DNA of 64,000 bases from Sphingobium estronivorans (GTDB lineage: Bacteria; Pseudomonadota; Alphaproteobacteria; Sphingomonadales; Sphingomonadaceae): the NCBI RefSeq assembly GCF_008692605.1, contig NZ_LFCT01000027.1, positions 1-64,000 on the forward strand. The letters are read 5' to 3'. The position numbers were made by a program, and so were the translations under genes. This document shows positions 16,753 to 25,861 of the stretch, piece by piece (the stretch's first letter is position 1; the number at the start of each line of letters is the position of its first letter). The notes beneath the pieces were generated by a model. It was not told where the DNA came from. It made no database searches and saw only the letters and a program-made list of their open reading frames with translations.

Positions 16753-19128
16753 ATGATGAAATCTGTCTTATCCGCCGGTGTTGCCGGTCTTGCGATGACA
16801 TTTGCCGCAGCTGCGGGCGCGCAGGACCTGCCGCAAAATAGCGCGCCGCAGCAATCCAGCAATCTTGGTGATATTGTCGTGACCGCGCGGCGTTCGGCGG
16901 AAACGCTTCAGGACGTGCCCGTCGCCGTGACGGCTCTGGGCGGCGATTTCATCCAACGCCAGAATATTTCCAGTGCCGTCGACGTGCCGCAGTTCGCCCC
17001 GAACCTGACCGTCGCGCAGCAGCCCTCGAGCCTTTCTGCGGCGTCCGTGTTCATCCGTGGCATCGGCAACCAGGAACCTTCGTCCGTGTCCGAACAGGGC
17101 GTGGGCATTTATCTGGACGGCGTCTATCTCGCCCGTTCGGCAGGTGCGGTGTTCGATCTGGTCGATCTGGAACGCATCGAGGTGCTGCGTGGCCCGCAGG
17201 GCACGCTGTTCGGCCGCAACACCATCGGCGGCGCTTTGCAGCTGATCACCAAAAAGCCCGCCAATGACATGGGCGTTACCGCCAAGGCGGGATTTGCCCG
17301 TTTCAACGACTGGTATGTGCGCGCCCGGCTGGATACCGGCTATATTATCGGCGACGTGATCAAGGCGTCCATTTCGGCGCAACATCGCCAGTCAAACGGC
17401 TTTGTGAACAACACTTTGACGCCGTCGTCGGAGGATCCGGGCGCGCTTAATGCCGAATCGCTCGCCGTCGGCCTCCAGGGCGACTTTGGCGACCTGACCG
17501 TCAATTATAATTTCGATTATGACGACCGCCGGGGGACGCCGAGCTTTTTCCAGATCGTCGCCGCGACGCCGCTGGCGCAGGATTATTATTCACAATCGCC
17601 CAGCTATGGCGGCGCGCCCTTCCTGGTCAATCCGGTGCGGCAGGGGACGGTGCAGCAGGCGGGCTTCATCGATCGCAATGGCGATTTCCGCTATGGCAGC
17701 AAGACTCGCGTGCAGGGCCACGGCCTGACGCTCAGTTACGAGGCGACGCCGGAACTGACGCTCAAGTCGATCACCGGCTATCGCAAATTCTTTCAGGACA
17801 CCATCCTGAACCTGTCGGGCAACGGTGTCCTGCGTGGCCCGGTGATCGACTTCACCTCGCCCACGCTCGTTTCGGTACAGCAGGTCACGCCCTATACCGG
17901 TAACAACGCGCCCCAGCGGCAGTGGCAGTTCAGTCAGGAATTTCAGGCGCTCGGCAAGGTCGGCGATGTCAACTATCTGCTCGGCATGTATTATTTCTAT
18001 GAAAAGGCGAGTGAACGTAACCAGCAGGCGTTGACGGTGGTGACGCCCGTGGCGGGACTGACCGCGCTGGGCTTCGACCAGCCGACGGTGGACGCCATCA
18101 CCGCTCTCAATCCTGGCCTCCAGACCGTTGGCCTTAACGCCAATCCGCTCCAGGCTTTCGGCGGCACGTCGCAGTCAATGGCGGTATTCGGGCAGATGAG
18201 TTGGAAACCGTCGGCGCTCGACGACAAGCTCGAAGTGACATTGGGCGGCCGTTATACGGGCGACGACAAGACCGTCTATCTGGCGGGCGACATCAGTCCG
18301 GTGCAGCGGGGCCGCAAGAGCTTCGACAACTTCTCCTGGCTCGCTTCGGTGTCTTACGACATCGTCCGGGACGTGATGATCTACGGCCGCGTGTCGACCG
18401 GCTATCGCTCGGGAGGCATCAATCCGCGCGCCAACACGATCAACAGTTTCGATCCCGAAAAGGCGACGGCCTATGAAGTGGGCGTGAAGTCGCAATTCCT
18501 CGACAATCGGCTGCGCCTGAACCTGGCCGGCTATGTCACGGACTATGACGATCTTCAGGTGCAGCAGTTCGCCGCGAGCAGCGCGGGCGCGACGTCCCAG
18601 ATCGTCAACGCGGGCAAGGTGCAACTGTCCGGCTTCGAAGCCGAGATGACGGCACTGCCGTTCGCCGGTTTCCAGATCGACGGATCGGTCGGTTATGTGA
18701 AGACGAAATATAAAAGCTTCTTCTTCACCCCGACATTGGACGTCGCCGATCAGGCCAAGCCGCTTTACACGCCGAAATGGAGCGTTCACCTGGGCGCGGA
18801 ATATTCCCATCCCATCGGCGATGCATTGATCCGCCTGCGCGGCGACTATTCGTACCGGACGAAAATCTATTTCAACGCGCTTGATTTCGCCAATACGACG
18901 CCGTTCAATGAAAATGTGATTTCGCCGGCGCAGAGCAACGTCAAGGCACGTCTGTCAGTAGAGGAAATCTCGCTCGGGAGCGGCAAGCTGGACGTCGGCC
19001 TGTGGGGCGACAATCTGCTCAACCAGAAGCGGCTGACCTACGGGATCGACTTCGGCCCGTTGGGCTTTGCCGGCGCGACCTTCAACAAGCCGATGACCTA
19101 TGGCGTCGACGCCCGTATCCAGTTCTGA
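16753..19128 (+). CDS. TonB-dependent outer-membrane receptor
   Basis: 791 residues. Signal peptide MMKSVLSAGVAGLAM, then AAAAGAQ, TonB box GDIVVTARRSAET, plug hallmarks GIYLDGVYLARSAG, LERIEVLRGPQGTLFGRN and TIGGALQLITKKP. The barrel ends in KPMTYGVDARIQF. A GAGAGGG site lies just before the ATG. It follows the acyl-CoA operon in the same direction after 251 bp of non-coding DNA that includes an A-rich stretch near 16568-16585. It is closed by a strong terminator. A receptor for the operon's substrate is plausible but unproven. Confidence 0.93.
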   Translation: MMKSVLSAGVAGLAMTFAAAAGAQDLPQNSAPQQSSNLGDIVVTARRSAETLQDVPVAVTALGGDFIQRQNISSAVDVPQFAPNLTVAQQPSSLSAASVFIRGIGNQEPSSVSEQGVGIYLDGVYLARSAGAVFDLVDLERIEVLRGPQGTLFGRNTIGGALQLITKKPANDMGVTAKAGFARFNDWYVRARLDTGYIIGDVIKASISAQHRQSNGFVNNTLTPSSEDPGALNAESLAVGLQGDFGDLTVNYNFDYDDRRGTPSFFQIVAATPLAQDYYSQSPSYGGAPFLVNPVRQGTVQQAGFIDRNGDFRYGSKTRVQGHGLTLSYEATPELTLKSITGYRKFFQDTILNLSGNGVLRGPVIDFTSPTLVSVQQVTPYTGNNAPQRQWQFSQEFQALGKVGDVNYLLGMYYFYEKASERNQQALTVVTPVAGLTALGFDQPTVDAITALNPGLQTVGLNANPLQAFGGTSQSMAVFGQMSWKPSALDDKLEVTLGGRYTGDDKTVYLAGDISPVQRGRKSFDNFSWLASVSYDIVRDVMIYGRVSTGYRSGGINPRANTINSFDPEKATAYEVGVKSQFLDNRLRLNLAGYVTDYDDLQVQQFAASSAGATSQIVNAGKVQLSGFEAEMTALPFAGFQIDGSVGYVKTKYKSFFFTPTLDVADQAKPLYTPKWSVHLGAEYSHPIGDALIRLRGDYSYRTKIYFNALDFANTTPFNENVISPAQSNVKARLSVEEISLGSGKLDVGLWGDNLLNQKRLTYGIDFGPLGFAGATFNKPMTYGVDARIQF

Positions 19129-19166
19129 TCGACTTCATCCAGTGCGGCGGTAATCCCGTCGCACTT

Positions 19167-19212
19167 AAAAGGGGCGCGATCCGGTTTCTGAAACCGGATC
19201 GCGCCCCTTTTT
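19167..19212. terminator. Strong bidirectional rho-independent terminator
   Basis: A 20-bp near-perfect stem (GGGGCGCGATCCGG with its complement CCGGATCGCGCCCC) has a short loop around TTTCTGAAA, flanked by AAAA on the left and TTTTT on the right. It can serve both the receptor at 16753 and the convergent luciferase-like gene. Confidence 0.9.
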
Positions 19213-19304
19213 GCGTAAGCCCAGTCCGAGGAGCGCGCTGCGTTAAATCGAACGCAAATCGCGCGCTCCAGTGACGTGTTGCCGCACGATGCTCTATATG
19301 GTCG

Positions 19305-20180
19305 TCAGATCTTCGCGATCACCTCGTCCGCGAAGCGTGCCATGTCGTCCAGTTTCTGCTGAAGCGGCTGGGTATCTTCTTCCACGGCATAGAGGTTGCG
19401 GAAGGCGACCGGCATGTCGGTGACGCCCAGATCCGCGTGCCGCTTCACCACATCGGCGTCAATGGCGCCCATGGCGGTCGCGAAGATGCGGAACGGCTTG
19501 TCGAGCGTGCCCGCCTCGCCGCGATATTGGGCAATCTTCGCGACGACATTGGCCAGGTCGTCGGTGCCGCCATCGCCGCCCGCATACATGAAGCCGTCAT
19601 TATGCGCCGCCCGCTTGAACGCCGCGTCCGAATAGCCGCCGATCAGGATCGGCAGCGGCTTGGTCGGTACGGGGTTCAGCTTGACCGGCGACAGATCGTA
19701 AAATTCGCCATGAAATTCAAAATAGCCGCCCGCGCAGAGGCCGCGCACGATTTCGATGCATTCGTCGAACCGCTTGCCGCGCTTGGCGAAGGATACGCCC
19801 ATGGCTTCATAATCTTCGGGCCAGACGCTAAGGCCCACGCCCAGGTTGAAGCGGTTGTTGGTCAATGCCGCGATGGATGCGGCCAGCTTGGCCGAATAGA
19901 GCGGCGGGCGGACGGGAAGCTTGACGACATTGGTCGTCATTTCCAGCGTCTTCGTTGCCGTGCCGATCGCCGTGGCAAGGATGAAGCTTTCGATGAAGGG
20001 CTTGTTTTCAAGAAATTCCCGCCCGCCATCTTCGGTGTAGCTGTAGCTGGTGTCCGAAGCCTTGGGATAGATCAGGCTGTCGGGAATGGTGAAACCGGCA
20101 TAGCCATGCGCTTCCGCAGCCTGGGCCAGCGGAACATAATTGGTGATGGCCGTCATGCTTTCGGCATAGTGAAACCGCAT
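19305..20180 (-). CDS. LLM-class (luciferase-like) flavin-dependent oxidoreductase
   Basis: 291 residues from the ATG at 20180, preceded by GGAGATCAAG; a longer ORF start is not supported. Bacterial-luciferase-like TIM barrel: HGYAGFTIPDS near the N-terminus, the LGVGLSVWPEDYEAMG segment and IEIVRGLCAGGYFEFHGEFY typical of the family, then PILIGGYSD. Such enzymes use FMN or F420 and either monooxygenate or transfer hydride. Sphingomonads generally lack F420, so FMN is more likely. It lies 62 bp downstream of the FadH-like gene on the same strand. Confidence 0.85.
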   Translation of the reverse strand: MRFHYAESMTAITNYVPLAQAAEAHGYAGFTIPDSLIYPKASDTSYSYTEDGGREFLENKPFIESFILATAIGTATKTLEMTTNVVKLPVRPPLYSAKLAASIAALTNNRFNLGVGLSVWPEDYEAMGVSFAKRGKRFDECIEIVRGLCAGGYFEFHGEFYDLSPVKLNPVPTKPLPILIGGYSDAAFKRAAHNDGFMYAGGDGGTDDLANVVAKIAQYRGEAGTLDKPFRIFATAMGAIDADVVKRHADLGVTDMPVAFRNLYAVEEDTQPLQQKLDDMARFADEVIAKI

Positions 20181-20242
20181 CTTGATCTCCTGTTTGTGGG
20201 AAAGGGGGGAGGCGGCGCGCGCCACTTCCCCCTGATTTGATG

Positions 20243-22387
20243 TCAGCGTCCCATCGCCGCGACGGCTTCGGCGGCGCCGCGGATCGCGCCCTCGATATAG
20301 GTAACGCCGGTGCCGTCGCCGATCTCCGTCACGTCATGGCCAGCGGCGCGCAAGGCGTCGGCCAGCGTCGAATCGCCATGCGCGCCCATTGCGACGACGA
20401 CATGATCGGCGGCGATGTCTTGCGCTTCGCCCGCCTCGCTGGTGAAGCTGACCGCGCTCTTGCCGATGCGGATGTCCTTGGCGCCGGGGAACATGGCGAC
20501 GCCATGTTCGCGCAGTTCGGCCAGCAAGCGCATCCGCCGCACCAGCAGCAGCCCGCCGCCGAAGCGGGGCGCTTCGCCGACGATGGTGACTTCACGCCCG
20601 CGTTCCATCAGGAATTCGGCCAGTTCGCAGCCGACCAGCTCGCCGCCGATGATCACGACCTTCTTGCCCAGCGGCATCCAAGTGTGGGTCGCCTTGCGCA
20701 CGAGGTCGAGATTGGCGGTCGCGCCGGTGGCCGCGCCGACCTTGGTCGCGATGCGCGTCGCCCAGCTCGTCTTGCGGCGGATCGAGGCGCTGTCTTCGCC
20801 CAGCATCATGCCGCGCAGATCGTCGCCGGACAGCACGAAGTCCTGATCATTGCCCGGAATGGGCGGCATGTCGCGGACCGCGCCGACCGCCACGATCACC
20901 TTGTCGGGCTTCAAGCTGGCGATGAGTTCGGGCGTCGCCTGGGTCTTCAGCCGGACATCGACCGAGGACTTGTCGATCTCCCGCTTGAGCCAGTTGAGCA
21001 GCCGCTCATTGGGTTCATAGGCCAAAGCGGCAAAGCGCAGCGTCCCGCCCAGCCGGTCCGATTTCTCGATCAGGGTGACCTTCGCGCCGGCCTGATTCAG
21101 CCGCCGCGCGGCCTCCATCCCGCCGGGGCCGCCGCCGACGATGACGACATGGCCGGGAACGGCGGCGGGCGACCAGTCCAGATCCTCATAGCCCGTTTCC
21201 GACCGCACGGCGCAACGCACCTGCTCACGCAGATAGGCGGTCGACACGCAGGTGTAGCAATAGATGCAGGGGCGGATGTCGTCCGTCCGGCCTTCCGCTA
21301 GCTTCACCGGCAGGTCGGGGTCGGCCAGGATCTTGCGTCCCATCGCCAGAAAGTCGAACTGGCCGTCGGTCAACGCCTTCTGGCCCCGATCCAGTTCCAC
21401 CCGGCCCGATGCGATCACCGGAATATTCACGACCTTGCGGATCGCGGCGGCGAATTCGAGATGGACGCCGGGTTCATGCGGAATGTTGGAGGCCGAGTGC
21501 AGCTTGCCCTGTCCGGTGTCGTGATAGGCGGTGACGGTAATGCCGTCTGCGCCCGCCGCCTCGACCATCGGCGCGAGTTCCAGCGCATGTTCGATAGCGA
21601 TGCCGTTCTTCTTGCCGATTTCGCGCGAGTCCATCTTGACCCACATCGGGAAGTCCGGGCCGACGGCTTCGCGCACGGCGCGCACCACTTCCAGCAACAG
21701 CCGCGCGCGGCCCTTCAGGTCGCCGCCATATTCGTCGGTGCGCGTGTTGGTCGCGGGCGACATGAAGGAGGAGAGGAGATAGCCATGGCCGCCATGGATT
21801 TCGATGCCGTCGAATCCCGCAGCCTTGGAGCGCCCGGCGGCGGCCGCGAACTGCTGCACCGCAACCGCGATATCCTCTTTCGTTAGCACTTTGATTTCCG
21901 GCACGACAGTCCCGGCAAAGCGGCCCATTTCTTCCGGTAGGAAATAACTGGGGAAATCGCCCGAGAAAGCGGGAGGAATCGATGGAGCCCAGAGCGGATG
22001 GCCGCCGTCGTCGGCGGAATAACCCGCCACCAGGCCGCCATGGTGAAGCTGCGACGCGATCCGGCCGCCTGCCGCATGCACGGCGTCGACCAGGCGTTTC
22101 AGTCCCGGCAGGAAGCGATCGTCGGAAATCGCCGTCTGATTGGGCTGCACCGCGCCCACCGGCCAGGCGACGCCCGTCACTCCCATCACGATCATGCCCG
22201 CGCCGCCCTTGGCGTGAGCGACATGATAATTGATCAGGCGATCGCCCACCGACCCGTCTTCCTCGGCCAGGCTGACGCCCATGGCGGTGACGAAAATGCG
22301 GTTGGCGACGGTCAGCGAGCCGATCCGCCCCGGACTGGACAAGGTGGTGGTCCCCGAGGTCGTCCGGGGGGAAGTGGCCGCAGACAT
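20243..22387 (-). CDS. Old-Yellow-Enzyme/FadH-like FMN-FAD-[4Fe-4S] oxidoreductase
   Basis: 714 residues from the ATG at 22387 (TTAGGAGAG upstream). Residues ~15-365 form an OYE barrel with GFDGIEIHGGHGYLLSSF (H198, H201). C374, C377, C380 and C392 (IRPCIYCYTC, then VRC) are placed to bind the [4Fe-4S] cluster. From ~412 an FAD/NAD domain begins (VVIVGGGPGGMEAARRL), with a second Rossmann motif VVIIGGELVGCELAEFL. This matches 2,4-dienoyl-CoA reductase and related NADH:flavin oxidoreductases that reduce alkene bonds conjugated to a carbonyl. Divergent from the NTF2-like gene across 119 bp, which probably holds both promoters. Confidence 0.9.
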   Translation of the reverse strand: MSAATSPRTTSGTTTLSSPGRIGSLTVANRIFVTAMGVSLAEEDGSVGDRLINYHVAHAKGGAGMIVMGVTGVAWPVGAVQPNQTAISDDRFLPGLKRLVDAVHAAGGRIASQLHHGGLVAGYSADDGGHPLWAPSIPPAFSGDFPSYFLPEEMGRFAGTVVPEIKVLTKEDIAVAVQQFAAAAGRSKAAGFDGIEIHGGHGYLLSSFMSPATNTRTDEYGGDLKGRARLLLEVVRAVREAVGPDFPMWVKMDSREIGKKNGIAIEHALELAPMVEAAGADGITVTAYHDTGQGKLHSASNIPHEPGVHLEFAAAIRKVVNIPVIASGRVELDRGQKALTDGQFDFLAMGRKILADPDLPVKLAEGRTDDIRPCIYCYTCVSTAYLREQVRCAVRSETGYEDLDWSPAAVPGHVVIVGGGPGGMEAARRLNQAGAKVTLIEKSDRLGGTLRFAALAYEPNERLLNWLKREIDKSSVDVRLKTQATPELIASLKPDKVIVAVGAVRDMPPIPGNDQDFVLSGDDLRGMMLGEDSASIRRKTSWATRIATKVGAATGATANLDLVRKATHTWMPLGKKVVIIGGELVGCELAEFLMERGREVTIVGEAPRFGGGLLLVRRMRLLAELREHGVAMFPGAKDIRIGKSAVSFTSEAGEAQDIAADHVVVAMGAHGDSTLADALRAAGHDVTEIGDGTGVTYIEGAIRGAAEAVAAMGR

Positions 22388-22506
22388 GGTGTCTCTCCTA
22401 AACATAGCGATGCGTAACTTTGACCTTTATCTATCACGCCAAAGAGCGCTAGTCCTGTCAAATAATTTTGTATCGCGTAGATTCCTTGCGGTTTGGGAGG
22501 AGAGTG

Positions 22507-23022
22507 ATGTCACAGCCTTGGCTCGATCGGATGGCGCTGCACGATCTGGTGATGCGCTATTGCCGGGGATGCGACCGACGCGACTTCGCGCTCGTTCGCT
22601 CGCTTTATCATGACGATGCGCTCGACGATCACGGCACCATGTTCAGCGGTGGGCCGGATGCGTTCGTCGCCTGGCTGCGTGAAACGACGGAGCAATGGGA
22701 TCTGACGCGCCACAGCATCTACAACAGCCTGTTCGTGATTGACGGGGATCGGGCCGAAGGCGAACATTATGTGGAGGCATGGCACCGCACGCGCGGGCCG
22801 GACGCCAGGCAGTATATCGTATTGGGCCGCTATCTTGACCGCTATGAACGGCGCGAGGGGGTGTGGAAATTCCTCTATCGCAGTCTGGTGTTCGACCATG
22901 GATCGATCGTCCCGGTGGATCAGGAGGCAATGGAGATCATGCGCAAGGATGCCCCCAATGGCCGCATGGATCGTGCCGATCCGTCCTTTTCCTATCCTTT
23001 GCTGGCGGGGCTGGGCGCATGA
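22507..23022 (+). CDS. NTF2-like (SnoaL-type) protein
   Basis: 171 residues from the ATG at 22507 (GGGAGGAGAG upstream). Small alpha+beta cone fold of the nuclear-transport-factor-2 superfamily: LVMRYCRGCDRRDFALVRSL, then FVAWLRETTEQWDLTRHSIY and GVWKFLYRSLVFD. Members act as isomerases, dehydratases or ring-hydroxylating beta subunits. Its stop overlaps the start of the following alcohol dehydrogenase (ATGA), so the two are coupled. Substrate unknown. Confidence 0.85.
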   Translation: MSQPWLDRMALHDLVMRYCRGCDRRDFALVRSLYHDDALDDHGTMFSGGPDAFVAWLRETTEQWDLTRHSIYNSLFVIDGDRAEGEHYVEAWHRTRGPDARQYIVLGRYLDRYERREGVWKFLYRSLVFDHGSIVPVDQEAMEIMRKDAPNGRMDRADPSFSYPLLAGLGA

Positions 23023-24092
23023 GGGGGGCGGTCTGGGACGGGACGTCGCTGTTCGTCAGCAACCGCCTGACGCTGCGTCCCGTGGGTGCGGGAGAGGTGC
23101 GGCTGCGGGTGCTGCGGTCGGGCATCTGTCATAGCGATCTTGCGATGATGACGCCTCATCTCCCCATGTTGCCGGTAGTGCTGGGGCATGAGGCGGCGGG
23201 CGAGATCGCGGAATTGGGCGCGGGCGTCGAAGGCTGGGCGGTGGGCGACCGTGTGGCTGTCGGCACGCAGACGCCCTGTGGCGAATGCCGCGAGTGTCGT
23301 CGGGGCGAGCCGCATAATTGCGACATAAATTGGGGATTTGTCCCCAGCTATCCCTTTTCGCTGGATGGCAAGCCCGTGGCATCCTTCGCCAACGTCTCCT
23401 CCTTTGCCGGGGAAATCGTGGTGAAGGCATCGCAGATTTTTGCCATTGCCGACATGCCGCCCGAACAGGCTGCGCTGATCGGCTGCGCGGTGTCCACCGG
23501 CGTATGTGCGTCGCGTGTGCTGGGTCGCGTGCGCGCCGGTGACAATGTCGTGATATTCGGTGTCGGCGGGATCGGCGTCAACGCGATACAGGGCGCCGCG
23601 CAGGAAGGGGCGCATGTGATCGCGATCGACGCCAACCCGGCCAAGGAAGCCGTGGCACGGCAATTCGGCGCGTCCGCCTTCATGTTGGCCGACCCGGCGC
23701 AGGACAGCGCTACCGCCGCCGCGATGCTGGCGCAGGAACATGGTCCGATCGATGTCGTCGTGGAGTGCAGCGGCGCGGTCGGCGCGATAGAAACCGCGTT
23801 GCGCTGCACGAAGCGCGGCGGGCGCGTGGTGCTGATCGGCATGTCCAAACCGGGCGCGCAGGCGTCGGTGCCGCTCGACAGCTTCGTTACGGGGGGCGAG
23901 GTGATCGCCACCATGAACGGCGGGGCCTTGCCGGGCCGGGATTATCCTGAACTGATCGCGCAGGCGCGGGACGGGCGGTTGAATCTGGCCGATCAGGTCA
24001 GCGGCGTTTGGCCGCTGGACCGAATTGGAGAGGCGATTGCCGCTCTGAAGGCCGGTGAGGTTACGCGCGCGCTGGTCGATCACCAACGTTGA
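23019..24092 (+). CDS. Zinc-dependent medium-chain alcohol dehydrogenase
   Basis: 357 residues. Catalytic zinc ligands C37 (GICHSD), H57 and E58 (VLGHEAAGE); structural zinc cysteines C87, C90, C93 and C101 (CGECRECRRGEPHNC). NAD-binding motif VVIFGVGGIGVNAIQGA. The N-terminus and C-terminal segment resemble class III/S-(hydroxymethyl)glutathione-type and aryl-alcohol dehydrogenases. It is translationally coupled to the NTF2-like gene, and its last 32 bp overlap the end of the convergent TIM-barrel gene. It probably oxidises an alcohol generated in this pathway. Confidence 0.9.
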   Translation: MRGAVWDGTSLFVSNRLTLRPVGAGEVRLRVLRSGICHSDLAMMTPHLPMLPVVLGHEAAGEIAELGAGVEGWAVGDRVAVGTQTPCGECRECRRGEPHNCDINWGFVPSYPFSLDGKPVASFANVSSFAGEIVVKASQIFAIADMPPEQAALIGCAVSTGVCASRVLGRVRAGDNVVIFGVGGIGVNAIQGAAQEGAHVIAIDANPAKEAVARQFGASAFMLADPAQDSATAAAMLAQEHGPIDVVVECSGAVGAIETALRCTKRGGRVVLIGMSKPGAQASVPLDSFVTGGEVIATMNGGALPGRDYPELIAQARDGRLNLADQVSGVWPLDRIGEAIAALKAGEVTRALVDHQR

Positions 24093-25017
24093 GCGCCGCT
24101 CCGGCGCGGCTCCGCCTGCCCGGGCTGCCGGCATGAAACTGCGCGGCGGCCGTCTCGTAACTGCGCCGCGCTGCGTCCTCCAGCGGCAAGGCGCGCAAGG
24201 CGTCGGACAGGATTTCCACGCCATAGGGTCCGGCATAGCCCGTGCTTTCGACCGCCGCGATGAAGGACGGCAGGTCGAATTCGCCTTCCCCGCAAAGATG
24301 GCGATAGCGCATGGTGTCTTCAGTGATGGGTCCGCGCATCGACCGGTCGGCATCGCAAAGTTCGACCGCCTTGATGAAGGGCAGCGGAACATCCGCCACA
24401 TCCTCGACCCTGCCGCCTGAGCGGACGACATGCCAGATGTCGATCAGCAGTCCTCCGTTCGGGGCGTTGGCTCGCATCACAAGCTCGAGCGCCGATGGCA
24501 GATCGGGCAGATCGGAAAAGGGGATCATCTCCAACGCCATCTGGAGGCCGTACCGGGCAGCATCCTTGCACAGCGCGGCATAATGTTCGGCCAGATCGTC
24601 GATATTCCGGCCTTGCCCGCCGAAGGGCGGCATGACCTTCACATGACGCGCGCCCAGTTCATCGGCGGCGCGAAACAGGTCCGACCGCGCGGCGTCGGAC
24701 CAAAGGCGCAACTCTCCGTCCGCGAACCATTCCGCCAGATATTCCAGTTCGATGACGGTCAGCCCCGCATCGGACAAATGGGCGCGGAGCGTCGCATAAT
24801 CGCCGCCGCGTTCCCGCCACAGTCTGAGGTCGCCGAGCCAGAAGCCGAACCCTGTATAGCCAGCCCTGGCCGCTGCCTCGATCCGCTGTTCCAGCGGCCA
24901 GAGGCTGCAATTGTCCGGTTGATCGGCACGGACATTGCCGGCGGTCGTCCAGCAAGTGGCGATGAGATCGGGGACAGAGCGGCGATCCGTCATCGGCGGC
25001 TCGTTCCCACCGCTCAT
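24061..25017 (-). CDS. TIM-barrel sugar-isomerase/epimerase-like protein
   Basis: 318 residues from the ATG at 25017, which overlaps the stop of the upstream crotonase gene; an ATG at 24993 is an alternative. Xylose-isomerase-like TIM barrel: metal-site E in MALEMIPFSDLPDL, then LIDIWHVVRSGGRVEDV, KAVELCDA and YGVEILSD. Two other genes in this window (54118 and 60171) share the D-x-x-H-x-x-R-x-G motif, marking a subfamily. Members include sugar isomerases and C-glycoside-cleaving enzymes; no substrate can be read here. The 3' end overlaps the convergent alcohol dehydrogenase gene. Confidence 0.8.
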   Translation of the reverse strand: MSGGNEPPMTDRRSVPDLIATCWTTAGNVRADQPDNCSLWPLEQRIEAAARAGYTGFGFWLGDLRLWRERGGDYATLRAHLSDAGLTVIELEYLAEWFADGELRLWSDAARSDLFRAADELGARHVKVMPPFGGQGRNIDDLAEHYAALCKDAARYGLQMALEMIPFSDLPDLPSALELVMRANAPNGGLLIDIWHVVRSGGRVEDVADVPLPFIKAVELCDADRSMRGPITEDTMRYRHLCGEGEFDLPSFIAAVESTGYAGPYGVEILSDALRALPLEDAARRSYETAAAQFHAGSPGRRSRAGAALNVGDRPARA

Positions 25018-25814
25018 CTGTCCCTGAACTCCGGCGCGCGCTTGTCGAGAAAGGCCGCGACTGCTCCATGATGATCCTCGGTCTGGTGAGCGAGGGCCTG
25101 ATAGGCTGCGGCCAGTTCCAGCAGCGACGGCAGCTTCATATGGGCGCCTTCCCGCATCAGGCGCTTGGCCATGCGCGTGGCGTGACCCGGATTGGCGGCG
25201 ATCCTGCGCGCCAGTTCCAGCGCGCGGTCGAGCAAGCCGGCGCCGGGCACGACCTCCGCCACCAGGCCATATTCCAGTGCTGTCGCGGCATCGACGGCAT
25301 CCCCCGTCAGCGTCATCAGGCTGGCGCGCTGCGGCCCGATCAGGCGCGGCAACAGCCATCCGCCGCCGCCGCCCGGAATGATGCCCAACTTCACATAGCT
25401 TTCGGCGACGACGGCGGTGTCGGCCATGATCCGAATATCGCACATGCAGGCAATGTCGAGGCCAAGGCCGATGGCGGGGCCATTGATCGCGGCGATGACG
25501 GGGACTTCCAGTTCACTGATCGCGGGGCCGATCATCTGCACGCTGGTGCGATAATTGTTGCGGATCTCATAGGGGGTGCCGCCGAACAGGGCGGTCCGTT
25601 CCTGCATGTCCTTCACATTGCCGCCCGCGCAAAAAGCCTTGCCCGCGCCGGTCAGCACGATGGCCCGGACTGATGGGTCGCGCGCCATGCGCGCGCAGAA
25701 ATCAACGATCTCCTCGCTATCGGAGACTTTGGAAATGGCATTGCGTTCATCGGGGCGGTTGAGGCGGGCGAGGACCACCGGGCCGTCACGTTCGACTAAC
25801 AGGAAGGGGTCCAC
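25014..25814 (-). CDS. Crotonase-family (enoyl-CoA hydratase/isomerase) protein
   Basis: 266 residues from a GTG at 25812-25814 preceded by GAGGAGAG. The crotonase fold is clear: FCAGGNVKDM (oxyanion hole), INGPAIGLGLDIACMCDIR and VKLGIIPGGGGGWLLPRLIG. The two catalytic glutamates of classical hydratases are replaced: D120 stands where GGGCEL has Glu, and Y140 where the PEI motif has Glu. The product is therefore probably not a standard hydratase and may be an isomerase, lyase or dehalogenase-like member. Coupled (ATGA) to the TIM-barrel gene. It starts 48 bp downstream of the M3 peptidase's stop and may share its transcript. Confidence 0.85.
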   Translation of the reverse strand: MDPFLLVERDGPVVLARLNRPDERNAISKVSDSEEIVDFCARMARDPSVRAIVLTGAGKAFCAGGNVKDMQERTALFGGTPYEIRNNYRTSVQMIGPAISELEVPVIAAINGPAIGLGLDIACMCDIRIMADTAVVAESYVKLGIIPGGGGGWLLPRLIGPQRASLMTLTGDAVDAATALEYGLVAEVVPGAGLLDRALELARRIAANPGHATRMAKRLMREGAHMKLPSLLELAAAYQALAHQTEDHHGAVAAFLDKRAPEFRDR

Positions 25815-25861
25815 GGGAAGCTCTCCTCGCCCAACGGAGCGGATGGTCGGGCCCGACCTTT

